A DNA stretch of 64,000 nucleotides from Streptomyces sp. cf386 (GTDB taxonomy: Bacteria > Actinomycetota > Actinomycetes > Streptomycetales > Streptomycetaceae). This document shows positions 41,272 to 49,915 of this stretch, in pieces; the stretch's first letter is position 1, and each line of letters begins with the position of its first letter. The notes under the pieces were generated by a model that made no database searches, had not been told where the DNA came from, and saw only the letters and a program-made list of their open reading frames with translations. Both the position numbers and the translations under genes were made by a program. The DNA lies in NCBI RefSeq assembly GCF_900103585.1, contig NZ_FNHV01000003.1:584011-648010 (forward strand). The letters run 5' to 3'.

Positions 41272-43386
41272 GTGGGCGGACGGTTGCACGGGCGTGGCGC
41301 CCTCTTCGACGCGGACCCCGCCGGTCTCGCCGCACGGCTCGTGGGCCTGCGTCCGCACCAGCACCGGACCACGAAGGCCGAGCATCCGCAGGAGCTGCCC
41401 TTCGTCGTGCTCACCGGTGCGCGCGGCCTCGGCAAGTCGGCGGTGCTGCGGGAGCTGCGGGACGCCTACAAGGGGCACACCCCGGTCGCGCTGATCGACT
41501 GCGGGCACGCCGAGTTCGCCGCCCCGCCGTCCGGGCGGCCCGCCGAGGCCTGGTCCCCGGTGTCGCAGGGCCTGCTGGTGATCGCCGAGCAGCTCGCCGA
41601 GCCGGTCACCGGGGCCGGGCGGATCCAGTTCCCGCGGCTGATGTCGGGGCTGGTCGCGGTGGCCGCGGGCGGCTGGCGGGACGCCGACTCCGAGCGCATC
41701 CGGCGCGAGGTGGAGCGGATCCTGCTGCTGAACGAGAGCGGGTCGTGGGTCGCCGGGTTCGCGGGGCGGTGGGCCGGGCGGGTCGCCGCCAAGGTGGCCG
41801 CTGCGGCGACCGGTGGCGGGCCCCTGCTGTCGTCCGCCGTGGAGGCCACGCTGGAGGCCATCTCCGACAGCGTCGTGCACCGGCGCCGGCAGCGGGCGTC
41901 CACCTGGTACCGCGACTACCCGAACGCGGGCGGCAACGCCCGGCGCGGCCTGATGCTGCTCTCCGAACACTTCCGGGCGGGCGGCACCTCCCGCGAGCAC
42001 GCCGAGCGCTATCTCGTACGGGCCCTGCTCGCCGACCTGGGCGAGGCGTACGCAGGGATGCTGCCCCGGATGCAGCGGATCGGCCGGCCGCTCGTCCTGC
42101 TGGACAACGCGCAGTCGGCGCCCGGTCCGGGGCTCGTCGAGGCCGTGCTGCGGGACCGCTCCGAGGGCCTCGCCGACCAGGTGGTGTTCATCGGCGGCCT
42201 GCGCGGCGACCGCCGCCCCGCCCTGCGCAACGCCGTCCGCCGCGCCCTGCCCGAGGTCGCCCGGCGCAGCGACTGGACGCCCGACCCGGCCGCCCCCTCC
42301 TCACGGGCGCTGCTCGTCTCGCTGCCGCCGCTCAGCCCCGACGACACCCTGCACATCATCGGCGCCGTCTGCGCCGAGGTCCGGGTACCGCCCCAACTCC
42401 CGCACGCCACCCACCGTCTGACCGGCGGCAACCCACTCGGTATCGCCCTGCTCGCCGAGTCCGCCGCCCAGCACCTGCCGGGCGCGGCCTCCCTCGGCGA
42501 GCTGCTCACCGCGCACGTACGGCTGCGGGAGGACCACGACGGAGAGCCCACCTATCTCGCGCTCCTCGACCGGCTCGTTCCCGCCGACCGCCTCGACGAG
42601 CTGACCGTCCTGGCCGCCGCCCACGACCACGACTCCGCCTGCGCCCTGGCCGACGAGCTCCTGCCGGACGACTTCGGCCCGGCGGACGTACGGGCGCTGC
42701 AGACCCGGCTCGTGGCGGAGGGACTGCCCGAGGTGCCGGGGCAGTTCGTCGGGGCCCCCTTCGTACGGACCCTGCTGCTGCTCCGGCTGCATCACGGTGC
42801 CGCGATGGACGCCGACCACGGACAGTGGCGCAAGGCGCACGAGACGCTGATCGCGTACTACGCCGACGACGACAGCGGGGGCCCGGACGGCCGGGTGCGG
42901 TACCGGCTGCATCACGAACTCGCCCTCGGGGCAGCCGAGTCGGCGGTCGCGCACCTGCGGGACACCTTCCACACGATGGACACGCGCGCGTGGCTGCGTT
43001 CCCTGCGCTTCATCGCCTCCGCGCCGTACTTCCACGCCCATGACTCCCAGGGCCACGACTTCACCGGCCGGGACGACCGCCGCACCGCCATCGCGCTCGG
43101 CCGCACCGACGCCGACCACGAGCCGCCGGCCGGCGTCGACGCCGCGCTGCATCTGCGGACACGGCGGCTGCTGCACGCCGTATGGCAGCTGACCGACCCT
43201 CTGACGCTGCCCGACCAGAAGGTGTGCGACCGGCTGCGCTTCGAGCTGGAGCAGTTGTCCAACTTGCGGCCCGCGGGCAACGCGCTGCTGTGGCGGGCCT
43301 CGCGGGACTGGCCCGAGGACGCGCTCGCGGGGCGGCCGCTCAGGGTTCCGGACGAGGACGACGAGGACGGGGACGGGGAGGCGTGA
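41272..43386 (+). CDS. STAND-like P-loop ATPase
   Basis: 704 residues from the GTG at 41272 (GGGGGGAGG upstream; GTG at 41266 also in frame). Walker A is VVLTGARGLGKSAVLREL (Gly-rich loop at residues 49-56) and a Walker B-like strand is RPLVLLDNAQSAPG (near 270). A helical winged region (LTGGNPLGIALLAESAAQHL) resembles NB-ARC/STAND proteins. The rest is helical with an acidic end. The next gene, a membrane-anchored binding protein, starts on its stop codon (TGATG), so the two are coupled. Signal-dependent ATPase is inferred; partner and output unknown. Confidence 0.8.
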   Translation: MGGRLHGRGALFDADPAGLAARLVGLRPHQHRTTKAEHPQELPFVVLTGARGLGKSAVLRELRDAYKGHTPVALIDCGHAEFAAPPSGRPAEAWSPVSQGLLVIAEQLAEPVTGAGRIQFPRLMSGLVAVAAGGWRDADSERIRREVERILLLNESGSWVAGFAGRWAGRVAAKVAAAATGGGPLLSSAVEATLEAISDSVVHRRRQRASTWYRDYPNAGGNARRGLMLLSEHFRAGGTSREHAERYLVRALLADLGEAYAGMLPRMQRIGRPLVLLDNAQSAPGPGLVEAVLRDRSEGLADQVVFIGGLRGDRRPALRNAVRRALPEVARRSDWTPDPAAPSSRALLVSLPPLSPDDTLHIIGAVCAEVRVPPQLPHATHRLTGGNPLGIALLAESAAQHLPGAASLGELLTAHVRLREDHDGEPTYLALLDRLVPADRLDELTVLAAAHDHDSACALADELLPDDFGPADVRALQTRLVAEGLPEVPGQFVGAPFVRTLLLLRLHHGAAMDADHGQWRKAHETLIAYYADDDSGGPDGRVRYRLHHELALGAAESAVAHLRDTFHTMDTRAWLRSLRFIASAPYFHAHDSQGHDFTGRDDRRTAIALGRTDADHEPPAGVDAALHLRTRRLLHAVWQLTDPLTLPDQKVCDRLRFELEQLSNLRPAGNALLWRASRDWPEDALAGRPLRVPDEDDEDGDGEA

Positions 43387-44969
43387 TGCCGGTGAGAGGT
43401 CTCGGGGTGTGGCTGCGGGAGCACGTCTGGGAGATCCCGCTGCGCCGGTACGTCGCCCTGCTCGTCGGCGCCGGGGTGGTGGCCGGGGGCGTCCTCGGCA
43501 TACGGGTGCTCCTGCACGACGACCGCTCGTGCGCGCCCGGGGTGACGATGCCCGAGGGCAGCGACGAGTGCGTGGGCGTGTCGACGACCGACTACGCCTT
43601 CGGCCGGGACCGGCTGCGGGACACCGTACGGGCCATCGACCGGGAGAACCGCTCCATCAAGGGCGACTACGTCACCGTCGCCCTGTTCGAGCCCTTCACC
43701 GCGACCGACGCCGACAACCTCAACGACACCCTGCACGAGCTCCAGGGCGCCTATCTCGCGCAGTACCAGGCCAACCACGACTCCAACGGCGAGTCCCCGG
43801 CGATCCGGCTGGTGCTGGCCAACCCGGGCGCTACCGGGGAACACTGGAAGCACACGGTCGAGCAGCTGGAGCGGATGGCCGACGGGCCGCAGCGGCTGCG
43901 GGCGGTCACGGGCATCGGACTGAGCACCGCGAACAACAAGCTGGCCGTCGAGGAGCTCACCCGGCGCGGGATCCCGGTGGTCGGCACCTCCATCACCGCC
44001 GACAACCTCGCCAACGGCCAAAACGGCAAGGACCCTTACCCCGGACTCGCCCGCGTCTCCCCCACCAACACCGACGAGGCCCGGGCCCTGACGTCCTTCG
44101 CCAAGGTGAAGGCGGGCGAGGCGGTGCTGGTCTACGACAAGCCGGGCGACCCGTACACAACGACGCTCCAGGAGTCGTTCGAGAAGCTGCTGAAGGGGTC
44201 GCCGTACCAGCCGTGGGCGTTCACCCCGCCCGACGACCGCAGCCAGGAGGGCTCCACCGCCAACGACTTCCGGCAGATCACCCACCTCGTCTGCGACACG
44301 GCCGAGGAGACCGACACGATCCTCTTCGCCGGCCGCCACACCCAACTGCGCCAGTTCATCAACGCGCTCGGCGAACGCGGCTGCCAGGACCGGGCGTTCA
44401 CCCTGCTCACCGGGGACGAGGGCTCGTATCTCACCGGCGACAAGGACCTCGACCGGGACGCCCTGAAGCACAGGCTCTCCGTCCGCTACACGGCCCTCGC
44501 GCACCCGGACGCCTGGCTGACCAAGAACCCGCCCGCGACCGGCGGTTCCGCCGAGGACGCGCGGCGCCTGGCGGACCTGGTGCGCGCGGCGCAGGAGCCG
44601 GAGGCGGAGGGCTCCGGGGCGCGGGGCGGGCAGCGGGTCGGGCCCATCGGCGAGGCCACCCTCGAGGACGGCCAGCTGATCACCGCCTACGACGCGATGA
44701 CGCTGACCTACCAGGGCATCCGCGAGGCCAAGCCGGACGGCAAGGACGTCCCGACCCTCGCCGACGTCCACGACCAGTGGGAGCTGATGACGGGCTCGCA
44801 GCGCGTGAACGGGGCGAGCGGCTGGATCTGCCTGGACAAGCACGGCAACCCGTACGACAAGGCCGTACCGATCGTCGAGGTCACCTCCGAGGGCCGGGCG
44901 CGCTTCGTCACCCTGGCGTGGCCGGAGGGGAGGCCACCGGGGAAGGAGTGCCTGCCGCCGGCGTCGTAG
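43386..44969 (+). CDS. Membrane-anchored type 1 periplasmic-binding protein
   Basis: 527 residues. An amino signal anchor (residues about 19-43, LRRYVALLVGAGVVAGGVLG) follows a short cytoplasmic basic stretch, and there is no lipobox. The extracellular part is a LivJ-like bilobed fold (VTVALFEPFTATDADNLNDT, then GIPVVGTSITADNLANGQ and YDKPGDPYTTTLQESFEKLL). No ABC permease is adjacent. Coupling to the STAND ATPase gene implies an outside-sensing receptor that reports to it. The ATG at 43386 overlaps the previous stop by one base. Confidence 0.8.
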   Translation: MPVRGLGVWLREHVWEIPLRRYVALLVGAGVVAGGVLGIRVLLHDDRSCAPGVTMPEGSDECVGVSTTDYAFGRDRLRDTVRAIDRENRSIKGDYVTVALFEPFTATDADNLNDTLHELQGAYLAQYQANHDSNGESPAIRLVLANPGATGEHWKHTVEQLERMADGPQRLRAVTGIGLSTANNKLAVEELTRRGIPVVGTSITADNLANGQNGKDPYPGLARVSPTNTDEARALTSFAKVKAGEAVLVYDKPGDPYTTTLQESFEKLLKGSPYQPWAFTPPDDRSQEGSTANDFRQITHLVCDTAEETDTILFAGRHTQLRQFINALGERGCQDRAFTLLTGDEGSYLTGDKDLDRDALKHRLSVRYTALAHPDAWLTKNPPATGGSAEDARRLADLVRAAQEPEAEGSGARGGQRVGPIGEATLEDGQLITAYDAMTLTYQGIREAKPDGKDVPTLADVHDQWELMTGSQRVNGASGWICLDKHGNPYDKAVPIVEVTSEGRARFVTLAWPEGRPPGKECLPPAS

Positions 44970-44988
44970 CGGTCACGCTTCCCAGGTG

Positions 44989-45393
44989 TCACGGGCCCGC
45001 TTCGAGTACCTCGATCAGCCGCTCGAAGCGCGCCCGCCACCGCTGCTCCGACTCCTCCCCGCCCCGGAACTCATGGGTGAAGCGCAGGGCGCTGCCCGCG
45101 TCCCCGTCCCGCTCCAGATGGAACCTGAGCCGGCCGCCGCCCTCCACCGTGTACTCGACGACCCGCTCCACGTCCCACGCGGTGACCCGCCCGGATCCGA
45201 CGTCACGCAGGGTGACCGCTCCGCCCAGCCGGGGTTCCAGGACGTCGACGGGCGTGAACCACGCCGCGAGCCCCTCCCGCGTCGCCAGCGCCGGCCAGAC
45301 CGCCTCCATGGGCCGGGGGATCCGCACCAGGAAGTGCAGGATGTGCGTGTTCCCGCGGGCCTGGCCGGCGCCCTGTTCGATGGAACCGCTCAT
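44989..45393 (-). CDS. SRPBCC (AHSA1-like) protein
   Basis: 134 residues of the START/Bet v 1-like fold with a hydrophobic cavity: LVRIPRPMEAVWPALATREG, then GGAVTLRDVGSGRVTAWDVE and LRFHLERDGDAGSALRFTHE. Family members bind lipids or small molecules or act as ligand-binding regulators. It converges on the binding-protein gene. Specific role unknown. Confidence 0.85.
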   Translation of the reverse strand: MSGSIEQGAGQARGNTHILHFLVRIPRPMEAVWPALATREGLAAWFTPVDVLEPRLGGAVTLRDVGSGRVTAWDVERVVEYTVEGGGRLRFHLERDGDAGSALRFTHEFRGGEESEQRWRARFERLIEVLEAGP

Positions 45394-45438
45394 GGCACCA
45401 GCCTGACTCCGCCGGGAGCGATGCGCGACCCTTGGGGG

Positions 45439-45579
45439 CTAGGGCCGCTGACCTGCCTTGGCCCGGTAGAGGGCGGCGGCCTGTGCGGGCGGCATCAGGG
45501 ACTCGCGGGCGAGGTCGCCGACCAGGACGAAGTCGGCCTTACGCGTCGAAGAGCTGAAGGCCGGTTCCCGTGACTCAGG
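45439..45579 (-). pseudogene. Possible carboxyl-terminal remnant of an unidentified gene
   Basis: A 46-codon open stretch without a plausible start reads RKADFVLVGDLARESLMPPA then QAAALYRAKAGQRP and stops at 45439. It has good Streptomyces codon bias and looks like a protein end, but I cannot name the family. Its upstream part runs into the terminator of the cytochrome c genes, so the start of the gene is gone. Confidence 0.3.
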
Positions 45580-45599
45580 TCACAGAGAACCGGCCTTCA
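45555..45599 (-). terminator. Strong hairpin terminator of the cytochrome c maturation genes
   Basis: TGAAGGCCGGTTC (45555-45567) pairs exactly with GAACCGGCCTTCA (45587-45599), and the loop holds a second small hairpin (GTGAC/GTCAC). It begins 12 bases beyond the ccsB stop. Confidence 0.85.
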
Positions 45600-45610
45600 C
45601 CGTACGGGGC

Positions 45611-46711
45611 TTACACCCCGGCGTACGAGTGCTTGCCGGAGACGAAGATGTTCACGCCGTAGTAGTTGAACAGCCAGCAGCCGAAGGCGATGAGGGCCAG
45701 GTAGGCGGCCTTGCGGCCCTTCCAGCCGGCCGTGGCGCGGGCGTGCAGGTAGCAGGCGTAGGCGATCCAGGTGATGAAGGACCAGGTCTCCTTGGGGTCC
45801 CAGCCCCAGTAGCGGCCCCAGGCGTCGCCCGCCCAGATGGCGCCCGCGATGATCGTGAACGTCCACAGCGGGAAGACGGCGGCGTTGACGCGGTAGGAGA
45901 ACTTGTCGAGGGACGCCGAGGCGGGCAGCCGGTCGAGGACGGAGTTGGCGAAACGGCCCGGGGTGCCGCCGCTGGCCAGCTTGCTCTCGTAGCTGTCCTT
46001 GAAGAGGTAGAGCAGCGTGGAGACGGCGCCGACATAGAAGACCGCGCCGCAGAAGATCGCCGTGGAGACGTGGATGTACAGCCAGTACGAGTGAAGGGCG
46101 GGAACCAACTGGTCGCTCGCGGTGTACAAGACAGTGACGGCGAGGCCGAGATCGAGGAGGACCGTGGTGATCAGGAACAGCCCGAGCCAGCGCACGTTCT
46201 TCCGCAGCGCGAGCAGCGCGAGGTACACCCCGACGGCGACGGTGGAGAAGGTGATGTTGAACTCGTACATGTTGCCCCACGGCGCCCGCTGCACCGAGAG
46301 AGCCCGCGTGAGCACCCCACCGAACTCGATCAGAAACGCGAGGACGGTGAGGGAGATGGCGATCCGCCCGTAGAGGTCGCCCTGCGCGTCCCCGCCATGC
46401 GCCCCGGGCCCGTCCGGCACGTCCCGCTGCCCGGCCGTGGCCCGCACGACGACCTTCGGCCGTTCCAGTACGGCGGTGGAGCCGCCCTTCTTCACGGTGA
46501 CGGCCGGCGCGGCGGCCTTCTCGGCCTTCCCCGGGGTGAGCGCGGCAGCCGTGCGACCGACCTTGCTGCGGCTGCCGAGGAGCCATTCGGCGATGTACGC
46601 GAAGAAGGCCAGCGTGTAGACGGCCATCGACGAGTAGATCAGCGTGTTGCTGATGTTCGCGAGGTTTTCGTTGGTGGCGGCGGCCAGCTCGGTCGCGGCG
46701 GCGAGAGTCAC
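45611..46711 (-). CDS. ccsB: Cytochrome c biogenesis protein CcsB/ResC
   Basis: 366 residues with eight or so membrane segments. The haem-handling WWD domain is DAWGRYWGWDPKETWSF, and conserved His residues flank it. With ResB it forms the system II haem export and cytochrome c ligation complex in the membrane. The amino 100 residues include an Ala/Lys-rich cytoplasmic loop (AALTPGKAEKAAAPAVTV) typical of actinobacterial CcsB. The GTG start overlaps the resB stop (GTGA). Confidence 0.95.
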   Translation of the reverse strand: MTLAAATELAAATNENLANISNTLIYSSMAVYTLAFFAYIAEWLLGSRSKVGRTAAALTPGKAEKAAAPAVTVKKGGSTAVLERPKVVVRATAGQRDVPDGPGAHGGDAQGDLYGRIAISLTVLAFLIEFGGVLTRALSVQRAPWGNMYEFNITFSTVAVGVYLALLALRKNVRWLGLFLITTVLLDLGLAVTVLYTASDQLVPALHSYWLYIHVSTAIFCGAVFYVGAVSTLLYLFKDSYESKLASGGTPGRFANSVLDRLPASASLDKFSYRVNAAVFPLWTFTIIAGAIWAGDAWGRYWGWDPKETWSFITWIAYACYLHARATAGWKGRKAAYLALIAFGCWLFNYYGVNIFVSGKHSYAGV

Positions 46712-48465
46712 TTGGGCTCAGCCCCTTCGGCGGGTGCGACTTGGGGGTCGGGGGAGGAAGGATCTGCGGGTTCGTCGTCGGGGTCGGGTGCCCCCGGCGC
46801 CTGCTCGTACAGGATCCCGGCGAGGTCGCCGAGTTCCTCGGGGACCTTGGCGGACTCGCTGCGGCCGAGGCCGGCCATCTCGACGACGGTGACACCGTCG
46901 GGGCCGGGGGCGGCCCGCACCCATACGCGGCGGCGCTGGATGAAGAGGGAGGCGGCGAGGCCGAAGATCGCGGCGAGGGCACCGGCGAGCGCCCAGCCGC
47001 TGCCGGGCTGGCGGGCTACCTGGAAGCCGGCCCACTCCTTGATCTCCTTCTCGAAGGTGATCGAGCCGGCGCCGTTCGGGAGCTTCATGGTCTCGCCGGG
47101 CTTGAGGTTCTCGCGGAGCTGCTCGCCCTTGGAGTTCTTGAACCCCTTCAGCTTCTGCTTGTCGAGCTGGTACACGCTCTGCGGGAGCCCGGCGTTGACA
47201 CCGAGGCTGCCGTGGTAGGCCTCCAGGTTCAGCACCGGGTTCAGCAGCGCCGGGAACTGCGAGACCACCGCGGTGCCGGCGCCGCCGTACGACGGCAGGA
47301 AGAACGCCTGGAAGCCGAGTTGGTCCCACTTGCCCTGGGCGTCGCGGTAGCCGTCCATGACCTTGATCGCACCGGTCGAGGTGACATTGCCGTCGAGCGG
47401 AAGGAGGGGGACGGCGTCTTGGAAGACGATGGTGCCCTTGCCGTCGCGGACCGTGATGACGGGGGCGTAGCCGTGGCTGACGAGGTAGACCTTCGAGTCG
47501 CCGATCTCCAGCGGCTCGTTGACCTTGACGGTGGTCTTCCGGTCCTTGCCGTCGGCGCCCGTGCTGTAGGTGAGGTCGGCCTCGTAGGTGCGCGGGGTGC
47601 CGCGGTTGGGGCCGCTCACCTCGTAGGTGCCCTTGAAGTCCTTGAGGGTGAAGCTGAACGGGTCGAGGTCGTCCTGCGAGAAGAGGCTGCCGGCCTTGAA
47701 GTCGTCGTACTGGGTGAGGGTGTTGGAGAACCCGTCGCCCTCGACGATCAGCTTGTTGCCCTCGGACTTGAACAACTGGCCCCAGGCGAAGGCGATCAGC
47801 ATCACGATCAGCGCGATGTGGAAGGCGAGGTTGCCGACCTCGCGCAGATAGCCCTTCTCGGCGGCGACGGCGTCACCTGCGATGGGGGCACCTCCCACGT
47901 CTTTAAGACGGTGGGGGAGGCTGCGGAAGCGGCGCTTCTTCAGCAGGGCGAGCGCGGCCTCGCGGACCTGCTCGGGGTCGGCCTCGGTGCGCCAGGTGGT
48001 GTAGGCGGGCAGCCGGGTCAGGCGCTTCGGGGCGGCCGGCGGGCGGCTGCGGAGCTGGCCGACGAACTGCCAGGTGCGCGGGACGATGCAGCCGATGAGG
48101 GAGACGAACAGCAGGATGTAGATCGCGGAGAACCACACCGAGCTGTAGACGTGGAAGAGGCCGAGCTTGTCGTAGATCGGCGCGAGCGTCTCGTGCGCCT
48201 GGCGGAACTCGGCGACCTTCGCCTCGTCGATGCCGGTCTGCGGGATGAGCGAGCCGGGGATCGCGCCGAGCGACAGCAGGAGGAGCAGCAGCAGCGCGAC
48301 CCGCATCGAGGTGAGCTGCCGCCAGAACCAGCGGGCCCAGCCGATGACGCCGAGGGAGGGCAGGCCGGCGATCTCATCGGCGGGGGCGGTGGAGAGCTGG
48401 GAGCCGGCGGCGCCCAGGTCCTCGTCACCGGCGGCCGGGGTCGGCTCGGTTGTCGTCTTGCTCAT
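46708..48465 (-). CDS. resB: Cytochrome c biogenesis protein ResB
   Basis: 585 residues. There are three membrane segments near the amino end (about 40-60, 95-120 and 190-210), a large extracytoplasmic domain, and a final transmembrane helix (about 480-500). The motif LLLLLLSLGAIPGSLIPQTG and GNLAFHIALIVMLIAFAWG are typical. ResB pairs with CcsB to deliver haem to apocytochromes. A palindromic DNA element (47890-47921) lies in frame within the coding sequence and encodes HRLKDVGGAPIAGD. The tail is acidic and Pro-rich. Confidence 0.95.
   Translation of the reverse strand: MSKTTTEPTPAAGDEDLGAAGSQLSTAPADEIAGLPSLGVIGWARWFWRQLTSMRVALLLLLLLSLGAIPGSLIPQTGIDEAKVAEFRQAHETLAPIYDKLGLFHVYSSVWFSAIYILLFVSLIGCIVPRTWQFVGQLRSRPPAAPKRLTRLPAYTTWRTEADPEQVREAALALLKKRRFRSLPHRLKDVGGAPIAGDAVAAEKGYLREVGNLAFHIALIVMLIAFAWGQLFKSEGNKLIVEGDGFSNTLTQYDDFKAGSLFSQDDLDPFSFTLKDFKGTYEVSGPNRGTPRTYEADLTYSTGADGKDRKTTVKVNEPLEIGDSKVYLVSHGYAPVITVRDGKGTIVFQDAVPLLPLDGNVTSTGAIKVMDGYRDAQGKWDQLGFQAFFLPSYGGAGTAVVSQFPALLNPVLNLEAYHGSLGVNAGLPQSVYQLDKQKLKGFKNSKGEQLRENLKPGETMKLPNGAGSITFEKEIKEWAGFQVARQPGSGWALAGALAAIFGLAASLFIQRRRVWVRAAPGPDGVTVVEMAGLGRSESAKVPEELGDLAGILYEQAPGAPDPDDEPADPSSPDPQVAPAEGAEPK
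47890..47921. repeat. Palindromic element inside resB
   Basis: ACCTCCCAC-GTCTT is followed by the complementary AAGAC-GGTGGGGGAGG with a short turn, an interrupted palindrome of about 32 bases. It resembles the short GGTGGGGGAGG-type palindromes scattered in Streptomyces genomes. It leaves the resB frame open. Confidence 0.55.
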
Positions 48466-48468
48466 CGA

Positions 48469-49242
48469 TCAGATCCCCACAGTGAAGCCGTTGGACCAGA
48501 CCTGCATCTCCTGCACGATGCGGTCCCACGCGCCGGTCAGCAGCAGCACACCGGTCACGATCATCATGGTGCCGCCGATGCGCATCACCCAGACGTAGTG
48601 GCGCTTGACCCAGGCGAAGGCGCCGAGGGCCCTGCGGAAGGCTACTGCGGCGAGCACGAAGGGGATGCCGAGGCCGAGGCAGTAGGCGACGGTGAGTATG
48701 GCGCCGCGTCCGGCGCTGGCCTCGTTGATGGCGAGCGTCTGCACGGAGGACAGGGTCGGGCCGATGCACGGCGTCCAGCCGATGCCGAAGAGGGCACCGA
48801 GGAGGGGGGCGCCGGCCAGCCCGGTGGCCGGCTTGGTGTGGAAGCGGAACTCCCGCTGGGTGAGCCAGGGCATCAGGCCCATGAAGAAGACGCCCATGAG
48901 GACCATGAGGACGCCGAGGACCTTCGTCAGGACGTCCTTGTTCTCCTGCAGGGTCGAGCCCCAGTAACCGAACAGCGCCCCGCCGGAGACGAACACGACG
49001 GTGAAGCCGAGCACGAAGAGAGAGGCACCGGCGACCATGCGCCCACGCCGGGCCTCGGCCAGGTCGGTGCCGCTGACCCCGGTGACGTACGACAGATAGC
49101 CGGGGACGAGCGGCAGGACGCAGGGCGAGAAGAAGGACACGAGCCCGCCGAGTACGGCGATGGGCAGCGCGAGCAGCAGGGCGCCGTTCATCACGGTGCC
49201 GTTGTAGGCCGGTTCCGCGGCGAGTGTGAGCACTGCGGTCAC
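48469..49242 (-). CDS. ccdA: Cytochrome c biogenesis thiol transporter CcdA
   Basis: 257 residues with six transmembrane helices. It carries reducing equivalents from cytoplasmic thioredoxin to ResA. Its redox cysteines are in VSFFSPCVLPLVPGYLSYV and GIGWTPCIGPTLSSV. GTG start. It is four bases after resA and three before resB, a tight operon. Confidence 0.95.
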   Translation of the reverse strand: MTAVLTLAAEPAYNGTVMNGALLLALPIAVLGGLVSFFSPCVLPLVPGYLSYVTGVSGTDLAEARRGRMVAGASLFVLGFTVVFVSGGALFGYWGSTLQENKDVLTKVLGVLMVLMGVFFMGLMPWLTQREFRFHTKPATGLAGAPLLGALFGIGWTPCIGPTLSSVQTLAINEASAGRGAILTVAYCLGLGIPFVLAAVAFRRALGAFAWVKRHYVWVMRIGGTMMIVTGVLLLTGAWDRIVQEMQVWSNGFTVGI

Positions 49243-49246
49243 CGGT

Positions 49247-49849
49247 TCACTTCTCCGCGAGAACGGGCTTGATCATGCTGCGCAGCGTCTCCTCGCTGAG
49301 GGGCTGCAGCGTGCGCGCCGCGATCCCGCCCTTCCGGTCGATGATGAGCGTGGAGGGGATCGCCTGCGGGTTGAGCGTGCCCTTCTTGAAGCGGAGCATC
49401 TGCTTGCCCGTGGGGTCGTACAGGCTCGGGTAGGTGACCCCGAACTCCTTCTCGAAGGCCTGCGCCGGGGTGGTGCTGGTGTCCCGGGTGTTGATGCCGA
49501 CGAACTCGACGCCCTGGCCCTTGAGGTCCTCGTAGACGGTCTGGAAGTTCTTCGCCTCGGCCCGGCAGGGCGGGCACCACGATCCCCACACGTTGATGAC
49601 GAGGATCTTGCCCTTGTAGTCGGCGGTGCTGAGCTGCTTGCCGTCGATGGTCTCGCCGGACAGGTCCGGCGCCGCGGCGCGCTTGCCCTGCCCGACCGTG
49701 TCGATGCCGTTGCTCCCGGGCACGAAGTTGGCGCCGCCACCGCCGCCCGACGTACCCGATCCGCACGCGGACAGGGTCAGCGCGGCAACGGCGGCGCCGG
49801 TGACGGCGAGCAGGGCGGAACGGCTACGGGCGCGACGGGCGGCACTCAT
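49247..49849 (-). CDS. resA: Thioredoxin-like lipoprotein ResA/TlpA
   Basis: 200 residues. A lipoprotein signal ends in LTLSAC (Cys29). The thioredoxin fold has the active-site VNVWGSWCPPCRAEAKNF (CPPC). It keeps apocytochrome c haem-site cysteines reduced on the outer face, taking electrons from CcdA, the next gene. The fold is completed by PSTLIIDRKGGIAAR. Confidence 0.95.
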   Translation of the reverse strand: MSAARRARSRSALLAVTGAAVAALTLSACGSGTSGGGGGANFVPGSNGIDTVGQGKRAAAPDLSGETIDGKQLSTADYKGKILVINVWGSWCPPCRAEAKNFQTVYEDLKGQGVEFVGINTRDTSTTPAQAFEKEFGVTYPSLYDPTGKQMLRFKKGTLNPQAIPSTLIIDRKGGIAARTLQPLSEETLRSMIKPVLAEK

Positions 49850-49915
49850 GTGAAAAGTTTCGCATGTCCGTTCCGGGGATCTTGCGCACCCCCCTCTCGG
49901 ACGTAAACCCGCATT

